A stretch of DNA of 49,810 nt from Thermofilum sp. NZ13 (lineage in GTDB: Archaea; Thermoproteota; Thermoprotei; Thermofilales; Thermofilaceae): assembly GCA_002855745.1 (NCBI GenBank), contig NDWX01000012.1, positions 1-49,810 of the forward strand, written 5' to 3'. Below, piece by piece: positions 42,971 to 49,810 of the stretch (positions are counted from its first letter, which is position 1; each line of letters starts with the position of its first letter). The notes under the pieces are model-generated. The model made no database searches. It was not told the DNA's origin and saw only the letters and a list, made by a program, of their open reading frames with translations. The position numbers were made by a program, and so were the translations under genes.

Positions 42971-44555
42971 CGCCGATAACCCTCGCTCTCCTCTGCTCGT
43001 GGTACCTGCGCCAGAGCTCCTGCAGTGTCGTGACCTCTTCGGGGCTCTTGTCCGGCCTTATTCTCCTGATCCTCGCGAACCTCAAGGCAAGCCCCGAGCT
43101 ATACCTCGGACTTCTCTGTATCTCCGAATAGTCCACTTCGACCACGATCTGCGGCTTCACGTGGACAACCCACCCCTCTTCACGCGTCTTCAGCTCCAAC
43201 AGCTTCCTAGTTATTTCCTCAAACTCAGCGTCAGTTAATCCTTTGAAGGTCTTCCCGACGACGACGAAGCCTCCTGCGTTCTCATCTCTAACTGCCAAGT
43301 AGTAGTCGCTGAGCCACCCGGCACGCCTCCCGTGCCCCCACTCAGCGGCAACTATCACGCAGTCAACCGTGTCGGCTTTTTTCAGCTTCAACCACTTCTT
43401 TCCACGCACGCCCGGCTCGTAGTTCGACCCCGGCTGCTTGCACACAACGCCCTCGTGGCCCTCTCTAAGCGCCTCCTCGTAGAAGGTTTCCAGCTCCTCC
43501 ACACTCGAGACGAACCTCTGCCTTGCGAGAAGCTCTCGTCCCAGCGCGTCCTCCAGAAGTTTTCTACGAGTAGCATAAGGCTCGTCGATCAGCATTCTGC
43601 CGTTCAGGTAAAGTATGTCAAAGAAGTAGACCTGAAACGGGACGCTCCTGAGGAAGCTTCTCAGCTCGTTTTTCCTTCGAAACCTGCGGGCCAGCTCCTG
43701 GAAGGCTACAGGCCTGCCCGCAACCACCCCCACGGCTTCGCCGTCCACCACCGCCGACTCCGCTTTCACGTGCTCACGCACCTTGTCAACAACGTCTGGA
43801 AGAAACTCCGTTATCCTGTGCATTCGCCTCGAGAAGATCTCAACCCTACCGTTCTTGACGTGCACCTGCACCCGAACACCATCGTACTTGAACTCTGCTG
43901 AAGTGTAGCCCGAGTGCTCTCGTAAAACCTCTAGCGGACTGTACGCCATATCCGCGAGCATGGGCTTAACGGGCCTGAAAATCTCTAAACTCACACTCCT
44001 GATGTCTTCACGGGCGACGACCCTCCTAGCTAGCTCACCCAAATCCCCTAGTAACATGTACCCTCTTCTGATCTCCTCCCCTGTGTAGCCTCCCATCTTG
44101 GCCAAAGACTCCAGAATAACCCCGACGTTAGCGCCTATTCTAACCTCGCCAAAGAGCATCCTTAGGAGGTATTCCACCTCCTCCTCACTCATCCTCGAGA
44201 AGAGGCCGCGGAGAAGCATAAGCTTCCTCTCTCTGGCCCCCTCGCCGCTCGCCTTTGAGATCCTGTCCAAGGTAGAGTACACTTCCTGAAGGGTCGGAGG
44301 CTCTCCCATGAGCGGCGCGATCCTGCTGTTCCTCAATTGCCGAATAGCATTGATTACGGTAGCATAACCCACACCTAACTCACGCTCATCCCCTTCGGGG
44401 AAAACAAACCCCGTAAGAAACCTCGCTGCGAGAGCGGCCTCTTCCGGGGTCAGCCCTTGAAAGAAGCTGGCCAGCACCCTAACCTTCTCAAGCCTGCTTC
44501 TCTTATCCTCGACCTGCTTAGCCACCTTCACGAGGTCGCTGAACGTCAAAGCCAC
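42963..44555 (-). CDS. lig: ATP-dependent DNA ligase
   Basis: 530 aa. The N-terminal DNA-binding domain is at ~1-200. The adenylation domain has motif I KYDGVRV (nucleotidyl Lys at 223) and later GHEGVVCKQ and KWLKLKK (motifs IV/V). The OB domain at the C-terminus ends RIRRIRPDKSPEEV. It seals nicks in replication and repair, probably with PCNA and FEN-1; the FEN-1 gene lies 230 bp upstream on the same strand. Confidence 0.95.
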   Translation of the reverse strand: MALTFSDLVKVAKQVEDKRSRLEKVRVLASFFQGLTPEEAALAARFLTGFVFPEGDERELGVGYATVINAIRQLRNSRIAPLMGEPPTLQEVYSTLDRISKASGEGARERKLMLLRGLFSRMSEEEVEYLLRMLFGEVRIGANVGVILESLAKMGGYTGEEIRRGYMLLGDLGELARRVVAREDIRSVSLEIFRPVKPMLADMAYSPLEVLREHSGYTSAEFKYDGVRVQVHVKNGRVEIFSRRMHRITEFLPDVVDKVREHVKAESAVVDGEAVGVVAGRPVAFQELARRFRRKNELRSFLRSVPFQVYFFDILYLNGRMLIDEPYATRRKLLEDALGRELLARQRFVSSVEELETFYEEALREGHEGVVCKQPGSNYEPGVRGKKWLKLKKADTVDCVIVAAEWGHGRRAGWLSDYYLAVRDENAGGFVVVGKTFKGLTDAEFEEITRKLLELKTREEGWVVHVKPQIVVEVDYSEIQRSPRYSSGLALRFARIRRIRPDKSPEEVTTLQELWRRYHEQRRARVIGDA

Positions 44556-44785
44556 TGCGCACTAACCCGCTTTTCTAAACCTGCTCCACTATATTTTCTC
44601 AACGCCGCTCTCATAGCTCTTTTTGTCATCCTAGGGCTTTTCCAAGCTAATTCCAATGATCCGCCACGTTGGGGGTCAGAAGCTGCTTCTCGAAAGTAAA
44701 GTGGGAGCTACACACGTAGGGGGGTCACTAAAACCCTGCTTCCTCCATTTTACAGGAGCAGCGGGCAAGCTTATCTTTTCGCGTT
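44556..44785. other. Intergenic region between fen and lig
   Basis: 230 bp, moderately AT-rich. No gene or structured element recognised. It should hold the ligase promoter (ACTATATTTTCTC around 44587). Confidence 0.3.
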
Positions 44786-45808
44786 CTACGCGAAACCGTC
44801 GAGCGTCAGCTGGCTCCTCCTACCCCAAACCATCCTAAGCCGCTCGATTAAGGTTCTCACTCTACTCTCGGAGAACGAGTTCTCGTCCACTAGGAAACGC
44901 TCAAGTTCGTCGTAAGCCGGCTCCTGAAACTCTAGACTGTAGCTCTCCTTGACGGGCGGGTTGAGGAATATCTCGAGAACCTCCTCGTAGCCCGCTAGCT
45001 TCTCCCTGATGCTTCTAGGTAGCTGGTCAATGCTCCCGTACCTCTTTATCAATTGGAGGGCCTTTTTAGGGCCAACCCCCTTCACCCCTTCGTTGTAGTC
45101 AGTGCCCACCAGGATCGCTATTTCGACGAGCTGGCGCCTTGATATACCTAACCTCTGGAGCACGCCCTCAAGCTCCACGAGCTCGGGTTCGAGCCTCCTC
45201 GCCACCCCCTTGCTCGGCAACCACTCTGTACCCGTAAGGGTTAGGTAGCGGAGTAGGCGTGGGGAGCCGTAAAGCAGAGCGTCCCAGTCGAGAGTGGCTA
45301 CAGCCCACGCGTCGCCCTTAGATACCATGTAAGCGGCCTGAGCCTCTGCGTCGGCCGGAGCGTCCACTACAGGCCACCCCATAAGCTTGACGAGTTTCTT
45401 AGAGCTCTCTATCACCCACTCATCAACCTTCACGGCGACGACGGCCTTCGAGAACGCTTTCTCGTACTCGCCTCTGGCCAGCAATTCCCGCATCTCCTTC
45501 TCGGCTTTTTCCCGGAGGAGTCTTCTCTTTGCAAGCTCACGCTGCTTTAGAGGTAGCGGTGGACCGTCAAAGACGAAGATGAAGTCACAGTGGTAATCGA
45601 CAGCGAGCTTTGAGAAACGGGAGGCGAGGCCTACAAGGTGCGAAGTGACCTTTCTTTCCTTGTTCTCGAGAGGCTCGCCGTCGGGTCGGCGGATCAACGC
45701 GAGAAACTGGTAAATAGCGTTTAGAGCGTCCACGACCAGAGTCTTACCCCTAATCCCGCTTAGGCCTATTCTCAGGCGGGGGATTATGGGTGTAAGGTGC
45801 GTACCCAC
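44786..45808 (-). CDS. fen: Flap endonuclease FEN-1
   Basis: 340 aa from GTG 45808, giving MGTHLTP, the family's usual start; the TTG at 45823 is too near the TATA box. XPG N region with KTLVVDALNAIYQFL. Internal region with APADAEAQAAYM and ATLDWDALLYG (catalytic acidic residues). Helix-hairpin-helix VGTDYNEGVKGVGPKKAL. The C-terminus carries a PCNA-binding PIP box, QLTLDGF. It cleaves 5' flaps during Okazaki fragment maturation. The divergent TATA (ATATATAA, 45836-45843) is shared with the thioredoxin gene. Confidence 0.95.
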   Translation of the reverse strand: MGTHLTPIIPRLRIGLSGIRGKTLVVDALNAIYQFLALIRRPDGEPLENKERKVTSHLVGLASRFSKLAVDYHCDFIFVFDGPPLPLKQRELAKRRLLREKAEKEMRELLARGEYEKAFSKAVVAVKVDEWVIESSKKLVKLMGWPVVDAPADAEAQAAYMVSKGDAWAVATLDWDALLYGSPRLLRYLTLTGTEWLPSKGVARRLEPELVELEGVLQRLGISRRQLVEIAILVGTDYNEGVKGVGPKKALQLIKRYGSIDQLPRSIREKLAGYEEVLEIFLNPPVKESYSLEFQEPAYDELERFLVDENSFSESRVRTLIERLRMVWGRRSQLTLDGFA

Positions 45809-45835
45809 AGTTATTCTTTTCAAGGCGGCTCATCG

Positions 45836-45843
45836 TTATATAT
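45836..45843. promoter_or_regulatory. Bidirectional TATA element between fen and thioredoxin genes
   Basis: TTATATAT is near-palindromic and well placed for both GTG 45808 (leftward) and GTG 45873 (rightward). Confidence 0.5.
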
Positions 45844-45872
45844 TCTGGTGCTTGGAGGTGGGGCTGCTGGAT

Positions 45873-46187
45873 GTGAGCGTGGAGCAGGCCGAGAATTACC
45901 TCAGAAGCATGAGGGTGGTGGTTTTAGACTTCTATGCGGAGTGGTGTATCCCCTGCAAAGCCGTCGAGGAGGTGCTCGACCAGGTCTCTAAAGCGTTCCG
46001 GTCAAGTACAGATGTCGCGTTCCTGAGGATAGATGTCGACAGGGATAAGAGGGCGGTGGAGAGGTTTGAGGTCTACGGTCTACCAACGGTGATAGTTTTC
46101 CAAAAAGGGTTAGAGGTGAGGCGGTTCACAGGCGTACCTAGGAACTTTGCCATCGAGTTAGCCAGGCTCATCAAAAGCTTATCCTAG
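45873..46187 (+). CDS. trx: Thioredoxin
   Basis: 104 aa from GTG 45873, about 30 bp after the TATA box. VVLDFYAEWCIPCKAVEEV has the active-site CxxC (WCIPC). FLRIDVDRDKRAVERFEVYG and the cis-Pro segment GLPTVIVF are typical. Cytoplasmic dithiol-disulfide reductant. Its last bases overlap the 3' end of the convergent aIF1A gene by 9 bp. Confidence 0.92.
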   Translation: MSVEQAENYLRSMRVVVLDFYAEWCIPCKAVEEVLDQVSKAFRSSTDVAFLRIDVDRDKRAVERFEVYGLPTVIVFQKGLEVRRFTGVPRNFAIELARLIKSLS

Positions 46188-46508
46188 CAGTTCGTGGAGT
46201 TCTTTGAGCAGGCCCCTTCTCTCAAGCCTTTGAAGCTCCGTGGATGTGTATCGGTAGAGTATGTCTCCTCTATCAGGCTGAAAATCCCACGGCGCCACGA
46301 GAACAACATCCCCAACCCTCATCCACATCCTCTTTTTAAACTTACCGGGAATTCTGCAGAGCCTAACCTTGCCGTCGCTGCAGAAGACCCTAGCCCTGTC
46401 GAAGCCTAGCAGCTGCTGGATAACACATAAAAGCGTTGTCTGCCCGTCGGGTAGCGGGATTTCTGCTTCTTCTTCGCCGCGGGCATCGGCGTCTTTTTCT
46501 TTACTCAT
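46179..46508 (-). CDS. eif1A: Translation initiation factor aIF1A
   Basis: 109 aa. A charged flexible N-terminus, then an S1-like OB fold: CVIQQLLGFDRARVFCSDGK, RLCRIPGKFKKRMWMRVGDV, VLVAPWDFQPDRGDILYRYT. This RVxCxDGxxRxxRIPGKxxKRxW pattern is the eIF1A hallmark. It binds the small subunit A site during initiation. Next to S6e on the same strand. Confidence 0.95.
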   Translation of the reverse strand: MSKEKDADARGEEEAEIPLPDGQTTLLCVIQQLLGFDRARVFCSDGKVRLCRIPGKFKKRMWMRVGDVVLVAPWDFQPDRGDILYRYTSTELQRLERRGLLKELHELLG

Positions 46509-46542
46509 ATAAGGTGCTGACGTTTCCCAAGCTTATAAATAT

Positions 46543-46911
46543 TTAGTTCTTTTGAGTGGCCTCTTCACCTTGCAAGACAACGAGGTTTATCTGAACTATG
46601 TCGTCTGTTATGGTATTACCCCTAACGTATTTGCGCCTGCGCTCACCCTTCTCCCTCGGCCGGTAGCCCGGAGGCCCTGAGAGAAGAAAGTATCCCTTCC
46701 TCGCTCCCGGGATATCCGGCCTCATGGGCTCGCCCGCCCTTCCAGAGCCACCCCTTATCTGCAACTTAACGCCCGGCCTGCCGATGAGAGCTCCATCTAT
46801 TATATCTCCGATTTTAAGCCCTATGAGTCTGGCGGCCTGGTCCCCTTTCACTTCCACTTGCTCAGCCTTACCGCTTGCAGGGTCAGAGATTACCAGCTTG
46901 AACTCAGGCAT
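46543..46911 (-). CDS. rps6e: Ribosomal protein S6e
   Basis: 122 aa. FKLVISDPASGKAEQVEVKG, GLKIGDIIDGALIG, the GGSGRAGEPMRPDIPGARKG block and YRPREKGERRRKYVRGNTI. These are all core S6e motifs. Archaeal length without the eukaryotic phosphorylated tail. Small-subunit component. Confidence 0.96.
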   Translation of the reverse strand: MPEFKLVISDPASGKAEQVEVKGDQAARLIGLKIGDIIDGALIGRPGVKLQIRGGSGRAGEPMRPDIPGARKGYFLLSGPPGYRPREKGERRRKYVRGNTITDDIVQINLVVLQGEEATQKN

Positions 46912-47000
46912 ACCTAAACCTCGTTATCGCGTTGAGGTGAACTTAAAAAGTTTTTTGCAGAGTGTGAAGGCTTTATTACTACGGTTGTGCAGGCTATCTC

Positions 47001-47171
47001 GTGAGCAGATCACCTCACTCGAGAGATCTAGTAAAGGTAAACTTCCGGATCACTGAGAAGGAGTACAAAGAGATGCGGCGGCTTGTTGAACAAGGACTGT
47101 ACTCCTCGATCTCTGAGCTTGTTAGGCACGCGATCGAGCTGCTTCTCGATGAGTACCTTGGATCGGTATAA
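47001..47171 (+). CDS. Small ribbon-helix-helix DNA-binding protein
   Basis: 56 aa. The GTG start is ~28 bp after GCTTTATTAC, giving a leaderless transcript. The sequence VKVNFRITEKEYKEMRRLVE then YSSISELVRHAIELLLDEYL is the textbook ribbon-helix-helix: a beta strand, helix A, a turn with SISELVRHAI, and helix B. Such CopG/NikR-like dimers repress their own or nearby genes, or act as antitoxins. It stands alone beside ribosomal genes and overlaps the 3' end of the convergent nmd3 gene by 50 bp, so it may regulate locally. Partner unknown. Confidence 0.75.
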   Translation: MSRSPHSRDLVKVNFRITEKEYKEMRRLVEQGLYSSISELVRHAIELLLDEYLGSV

Positions 47172-48225
47172 TGTAAGCCTTCTCTCCCTCCCAGTATATC
47201 TTTAGCCTTTCTTGGCTGGTCAATAGCTCGGCGGCGTCTGGCGAGATTAAGCGCACTTCCAATGTTCTGTAGGACTCCAGCTCCATAATCTGAATGAAGT
47301 CGCCGTGGGTAGATACGGCGATAGCTTCCGGTAGCTCGTCAACGTGCGCTAGAACCTCCACTCTTGAGGTGAACTCGTGACTCAGGTAGAGGCGCGTGAC
47401 CGCGTAGCTATCAAGGTTCAGCAACTCTACGTGCCTAGCAGTCACACCAAGCACGTAGAAGACGCCACCGTTGAACCTCACCACATCACCTGCCTTGAAG
47501 CTCGGGAGCAGGAGCCTTATTGTTCTCTTGTACTTCTCTCGCCCGCTATCATCGATACCTATGAGCTTAGCTGTCTCTAGGACCTCGACGTACATCTTGC
47601 GCGACAGCAGTTCAGCAACCCGCCTGGCTGCACTGTAACTTGAGAAGTAGATGTCAAGCCCCTCCGGCTTCTCTTCAACCTCCACTGGAATAACGCTAGA
47701 GTCCCTTAAGGCGAGCTCCGAGATTCCCTCTTCAACCTGCTTAGCCAGCTCCCAGAGCTCTGACTGGGAAAATTTCCTGCCCTTAGCCCTCACCTGAACA
47801 AGAGCGGCCTTCTTCTTGGAGACCTGACCTAGACAAGCCTCGCAGATCGTTCTCACAACCGAGACGCCGACTACGTACTCCTCTACGTACTCGCCGGCGA
47901 GCTCCGGAAGAGCTTTACCCCTAACCTTGAGCGTCAGTAGCGAGAGGTCTTTAGACAGCTCGGCCTCGACCCCGCTGACATAGCCTCTAAACCTCAGAAG
48001 CCTCGAAGCCTCCCGAGCTATTTCGGCCTCCAGATCCCCGACGTTGGAGTGCCACTTACCTTTCCTGAATCTCAGCGCCCCACAGCTCCTGCAGACCTCC
48101 ACCTCCAAGCGCTTTACTTTAGGCTCGGCGAGCGGGTGCTCTCTACGGTAGCACTCTTCGCAAACACCTTCTACCAGCTTGTCGACACGCCTGCCGCAGA
48201 CAGGGCAAATCAGCATTCTTTGCAT
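47122..48225 (-). CDS. nmd3: NMD3-family ribosome export/assembly protein (archaeal)
   Basis: 367 aa from ATG 48225. The frame opens upstream, but a TATA-like CTAAAAAG at ~48256-48263 favours this start. The N-terminal zinc ribbon is CPVCGRR...CEECY, followed by CRSCGALRF and CEACLGQVSKKK. Then come alpha/beta and OB-like domains (FKAGDVVRFNGGVFYVLG). In archaea it is thought to act in late 60S/50S maturation, as the homolog of the eukaryotic export adaptor without export signals. Usually a neighbour of DUF424, as here. Confidence 0.9.
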   Translation of the reverse strand: MQRMLICPVCGRRVDKLVEGVCEECYRREHPLAEPKVKRLEVEVCRSCGALRFRKGKWHSNVGDLEAEIAREASRLLRFRGYVSGVEAELSKDLSLLTLKVRGKALPELAGEYVEEYVVGVSVVRTICEACLGQVSKKKAALVQVRAKGRKFSQSELWELAKQVEEGISELALRDSSVIPVEVEEKPEGLDIYFSSYSAARRVAELLSRKMYVEVLETAKLIGIDDSGREKYKRTIRLLLPSFKAGDVVRFNGGVFYVLGVTARHVELLNLDSYAVTRLYLSHEFTSRVEVLAHVDELPEAIAVSTHGDFIQIMELESYRTLEVRLISPDAAELLTSQERLKIYWEGEKAYIIPIQGTHREAARSRA

Positions 48226-48488
48226 GATTGTAGCAGTGATACTTTCCGGGTTAGTGCTTTTTAGCTTTGCCCTCACCTCCTCCATGCATTCAACCAAGCC
48301 TTGCTCTATTTCCCGTAGATCGAAGATGTGAAGCAGATATTTTCAGGTGAATGCCTACCCAGCTTCAGCGCTTATCAGTCACAACTTATGTGAATATCTA
48401 CATCCGCCCCTGGCAGTGTAGAGATGGTCTAAGTGAGCATGAGAGAGCGTCGCAGGAGAGCGGCTCTAGCTCGCCGGTCTTCGCCGGA
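48226..48488. other. Intergenic region between nmd3 and DUF424 genes
   Basis: About 260 bp with the nmd3 promoter on the left. No gene or RNA recognised. Confidence 0.3.
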
Positions 48489-48803
48489 CTATTCGAACGG
48501 CATTCTGAAAATCTGTATGTAAGGGATGCCGCCCACCTCGAGCACGGCTTCGGGCACTGTTGGAAAAATCTTGGCAAGGTACTCGATGCAGGTCTTACCG
48601 AAGGCCGTGATGCTGTCCGCACGCGCAAGCAAACTTTCAAGCTCAGGAGAGTTCGAGTCGACTAGAATCCCCCCGAAGAACTCCTCCGTAAACCTGATCT
48701 TCACTCTACCGTGGTTAACCTCGCTACCCAGCAGATCCTCGTCGCACATCGCTACGACGGTGTAGCCACCGCTACTGTGAACCTTGACCGATATCCGCTT
48801 CAC
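48489..48803 (-). CDS. DUF424 protein
   Basis: 104 aa from GTG 48803; the longer open frame upstream is inside repeat element E4. VVAMCDEDLLGSEV, FTEEFFGGILVDS and the final VLEVGGIPYIQIFRM match the DUF424 family (CDxELLG...FYGG...GVPHAQ), archaeal proteins often encoded by translation genes. Function unknown. Its promoter region has been replaced or interrupted by E4, which begins within a few bases of the start codon, so expression may have been altered. Confidence 0.8.
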   Translation of the reverse strand: MKRISVKVHSSGGYTVVAMCDEDLLGSEVNHGRVKIRFTEEFFGGILVDSNSPELESLLARADSITAFGKTCIEYLAKIFPTVPEAVLEVGGIPYIQIFRMPFE

Positions 48804-48804
48804 T

Positions 48805-48888
48805 GGTTTCCCCCCGTGTTCGACCCATTGATTCCCCTGCCCCCGTGAGCTTGGAGAGGGGGTTGCTGGTGGGTGTTCGAGCAACACC
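48805..48888 (+). repeat. E element (E4)
   Basis: TTTCCCCCCGTGTTCGACCC, then GGGGGTTGCTGG and the hairpin GGTGTT-CGAGC-AACACC, ~75 bp before the A5 start. The TTTTTAGC head is missing, so the element is truncated at its junction with the DUF424 gene. Confidence 0.65.
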
Positions 48889-48965
48889 TATACGCCCCCT
48901 CGGTTCTTATCAGCCACAGCGTGTGTGTAAGCTTACAATCATCATTTTCATTTTTATACTTAGCT

Positions 48966-49311
48966 GTGATAGTCGAGGTTGGCGCCGAGGTGTGGGAGAA
49001 CGCCGCGGGGTGGCTTGAGGTGACCGGCCTTGCAAGGACGCTGTGGCGCCTAGGGAGCTGAAGCCGCTCAGCAAGGCCTTTTGCCACGAGAAACTCGAGG
49101 TACATCGCCTCGGCACTGGAGAGGCTCCGATCAGCGGGCTTCGTCAGGGGAGGCAGTAGTGGGCAACACGCGCTACGTCTACCTGACGGAGCGTGCCTGC
49201 GGCCTCCTCTTACTGCTCGGCTACAGCATCGAGGAGGTGGGGTGCGGCGAGTCGGCCTTGAGGCTCATTCGGCGCGCAACCGGAGCTACCTCCTGCGGAG
49301 CATCACTGTAG
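48966..49311 (+). pseudogene. Family A winged-helix gene, frameshifted (A5)
   Basis: GTG 48966 after TTTTATAC. It reads VIVEVGAEVWENAAGWLEVT, LARTLWRLG and then a stop in the first frame. Homology continues in other frames through NTRYVYLTERACGLLLLLGY and CGESALRLIRRA to 49311. At least two frameshifts (~49056 and ~49145). Confidence 0.8.
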
Positions 49312-49375
49312 CGATGTGGTTGCAGATCCTGGCCTTCCTTACGTCGCAGTATGCTCGGGAGAAGCAACGGCTGCC
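49275..49375 (-). pseudogene. Family B SWIM gene, terminal remnant (B4)
   Basis: Only the last ~30 codons are recognisable at nucleotide level (TGCGGAGCATCACTGTAGCG and GGCCTTCCTTACGT on the + strand match the C-S-H end of B2 and B3). Beyond ~49375 the similarity ends. Confidence 0.6.
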
Positions 49376-49415
49376 TGCTGAAAAACCCTGAAGTAGCAAT
49401 AATTAGTGTAACGAT

Positions 49416-49810
49416 GTTATACTTTCAGGGTAATCATCGGAACAAATATTACCCCCCTTGTCCAAGGAGGGTATGGAGGCCCGCTGCCGCAGGCATTGGC
49501 CGGTGAGCTGTGACCCGGCCAGGGAGGCGCGGGCCAGGGTGCTTCCCCGAGAAAACTGGCGCCCGTAGCGGGGGAAGAGGGGGCGCCTGCACTCTCGGGG
49601 AAAAGATAGTGAGCGGGAGGGGGTAGCGTAAGGCAGGCCAGCGGGCCCCGGGCACCTAGGCTACGCCGACCCCCTATGTACTAGTGTTTAGGGGGGAGTG
49701 GCGGCCGGGGCCTGGGAGCCCGAGAGCAAGCCCCTTTAAAACACCCTTTTTTACCCGCCCAGCCCACCATTCCACGCTCCTCTGGGACGTGGTGGGACTG
49801 GGCTGGGTGG
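49416..49810 (+). ncRNA. Candidate structured RNA locus with a copy of the 16S leader hairpin (cut by window end)
   Basis: A TATA-like GTTATACTTTC (49416-49426) predicts a rightward transcript from ~49450. Nested helices follow: GGCCCGC/GCGGGCC with internal GGCCGG/CCGGCC (49478-49536); the 16S-leader-like hairpin (49541-49604); GGGGGT...GCGTA with TACGC...ACCCCC (49618-49675); CCCCCTA/TTAGGGGG (49671-49695). After a second AT-rich box (CTTTAAAACA, 49734-49743) there is a long hairpin CCCAGCCCACCA/TGGTGGGACTGGGCTGGG. No protein frame fits. Identity (for example a stable RNA precursor) is not established. Confidence 0.45.

Noticed and set aside
49416-49810. 5S rRNA or SRP RNA at the right edge
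   Set aside because: The diagnostic 5S loop and the SRP GGAAG...AGCAG motif were not found on either strand within the window; left as an unidentified structured region.

Overview
The window comes from a hyperthermophilic crenarchaeon of the Thermofilum type (Thermoproteia). The 16S gene carries archaeal signatures, 16S and 23S are adjacent with no spacer tRNA, and two of the three tRNAs contain introns, one in the variable loop. Informational genes are archaeal (Spt5, SecE, NMD3, aIF1A, S6e, LX, prefoldin, FEN-1, ATP-dependent ligase). Many genes have a TATA box 25-30 bp upstream of the start codon, as expected for leaderless transcripts. GC is high, about 60-65%, except for AT-richer islands at 3.4-3.8 and 19.4-22.7 kb.

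Layout. 1-4.9 kb: a large surface glycoprotein (cut by the window edge), small membrane proteins and a Cys-rich protein. 4.9-19 kb: an accessory or defence-like island. It holds a HEPN-like protein, a wHTH/SWIM-zinc-finger gene pair with a palindromic operator, a 1443-aa STAND-like ATPase, an unrecognised 489-aa protein with partial duplications around it, a fused type IIG restriction-modification enzyme and an EVE-domain protein. 19-25.1 kb: a mosaic of AT-rich secreted or membrane genes, truncated genes and a HerA-like ATPase broken by a repeat, beside a split RPA-like pair. 25-27 kb: degenerate repeats, a wHTH gene, tRNA-Gly and tRNA-Met. 27-33.1 kb: a quadruple CBS protein and the 23S and 16S rRNA genes, read leftward from a promoter at about 33.1 kb. 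33.1-34.6 kb: a composite repeat inserted between the rRNA promoter and the secE promoter. 34.6-48.8 kb: housekeeping genes (secE-spt5-ubiD, argF, ftsY-pfdA, LX, tRNA-Ala, carS, lig, fen, trx, aIF1A, S6e, nmd3, DUF424). 48.8-49.8 kb: another repeat copy, then a structured-RNA-like region that repeats the 16S leader hairpin.

The most unusual content is a dispersed composite repeat with no visible transposase. Its parts are: E, a non-coding head with two GTGTTCGA motifs; A, a ~110-aa winged-helix gene; B, a convergent SWIM zinc-finger gene; C', the 3' end of B's upstream partner; and R, a ~200-nt GC-rich segment whose two copies keep a helix through compensating changes. Full or partial copies lie at 19.1, 23.4-23.9, 25.1-25.9, 26.5, 33.2-34.6 and 48.8-49.4 kb. 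Most protein genes in them are decayed. The only intact B with its full partner C is the operator-controlled pair at 5.9-7.2 kb. The units sit at the edges of essential operons, and one has truncated a herA-like gene.
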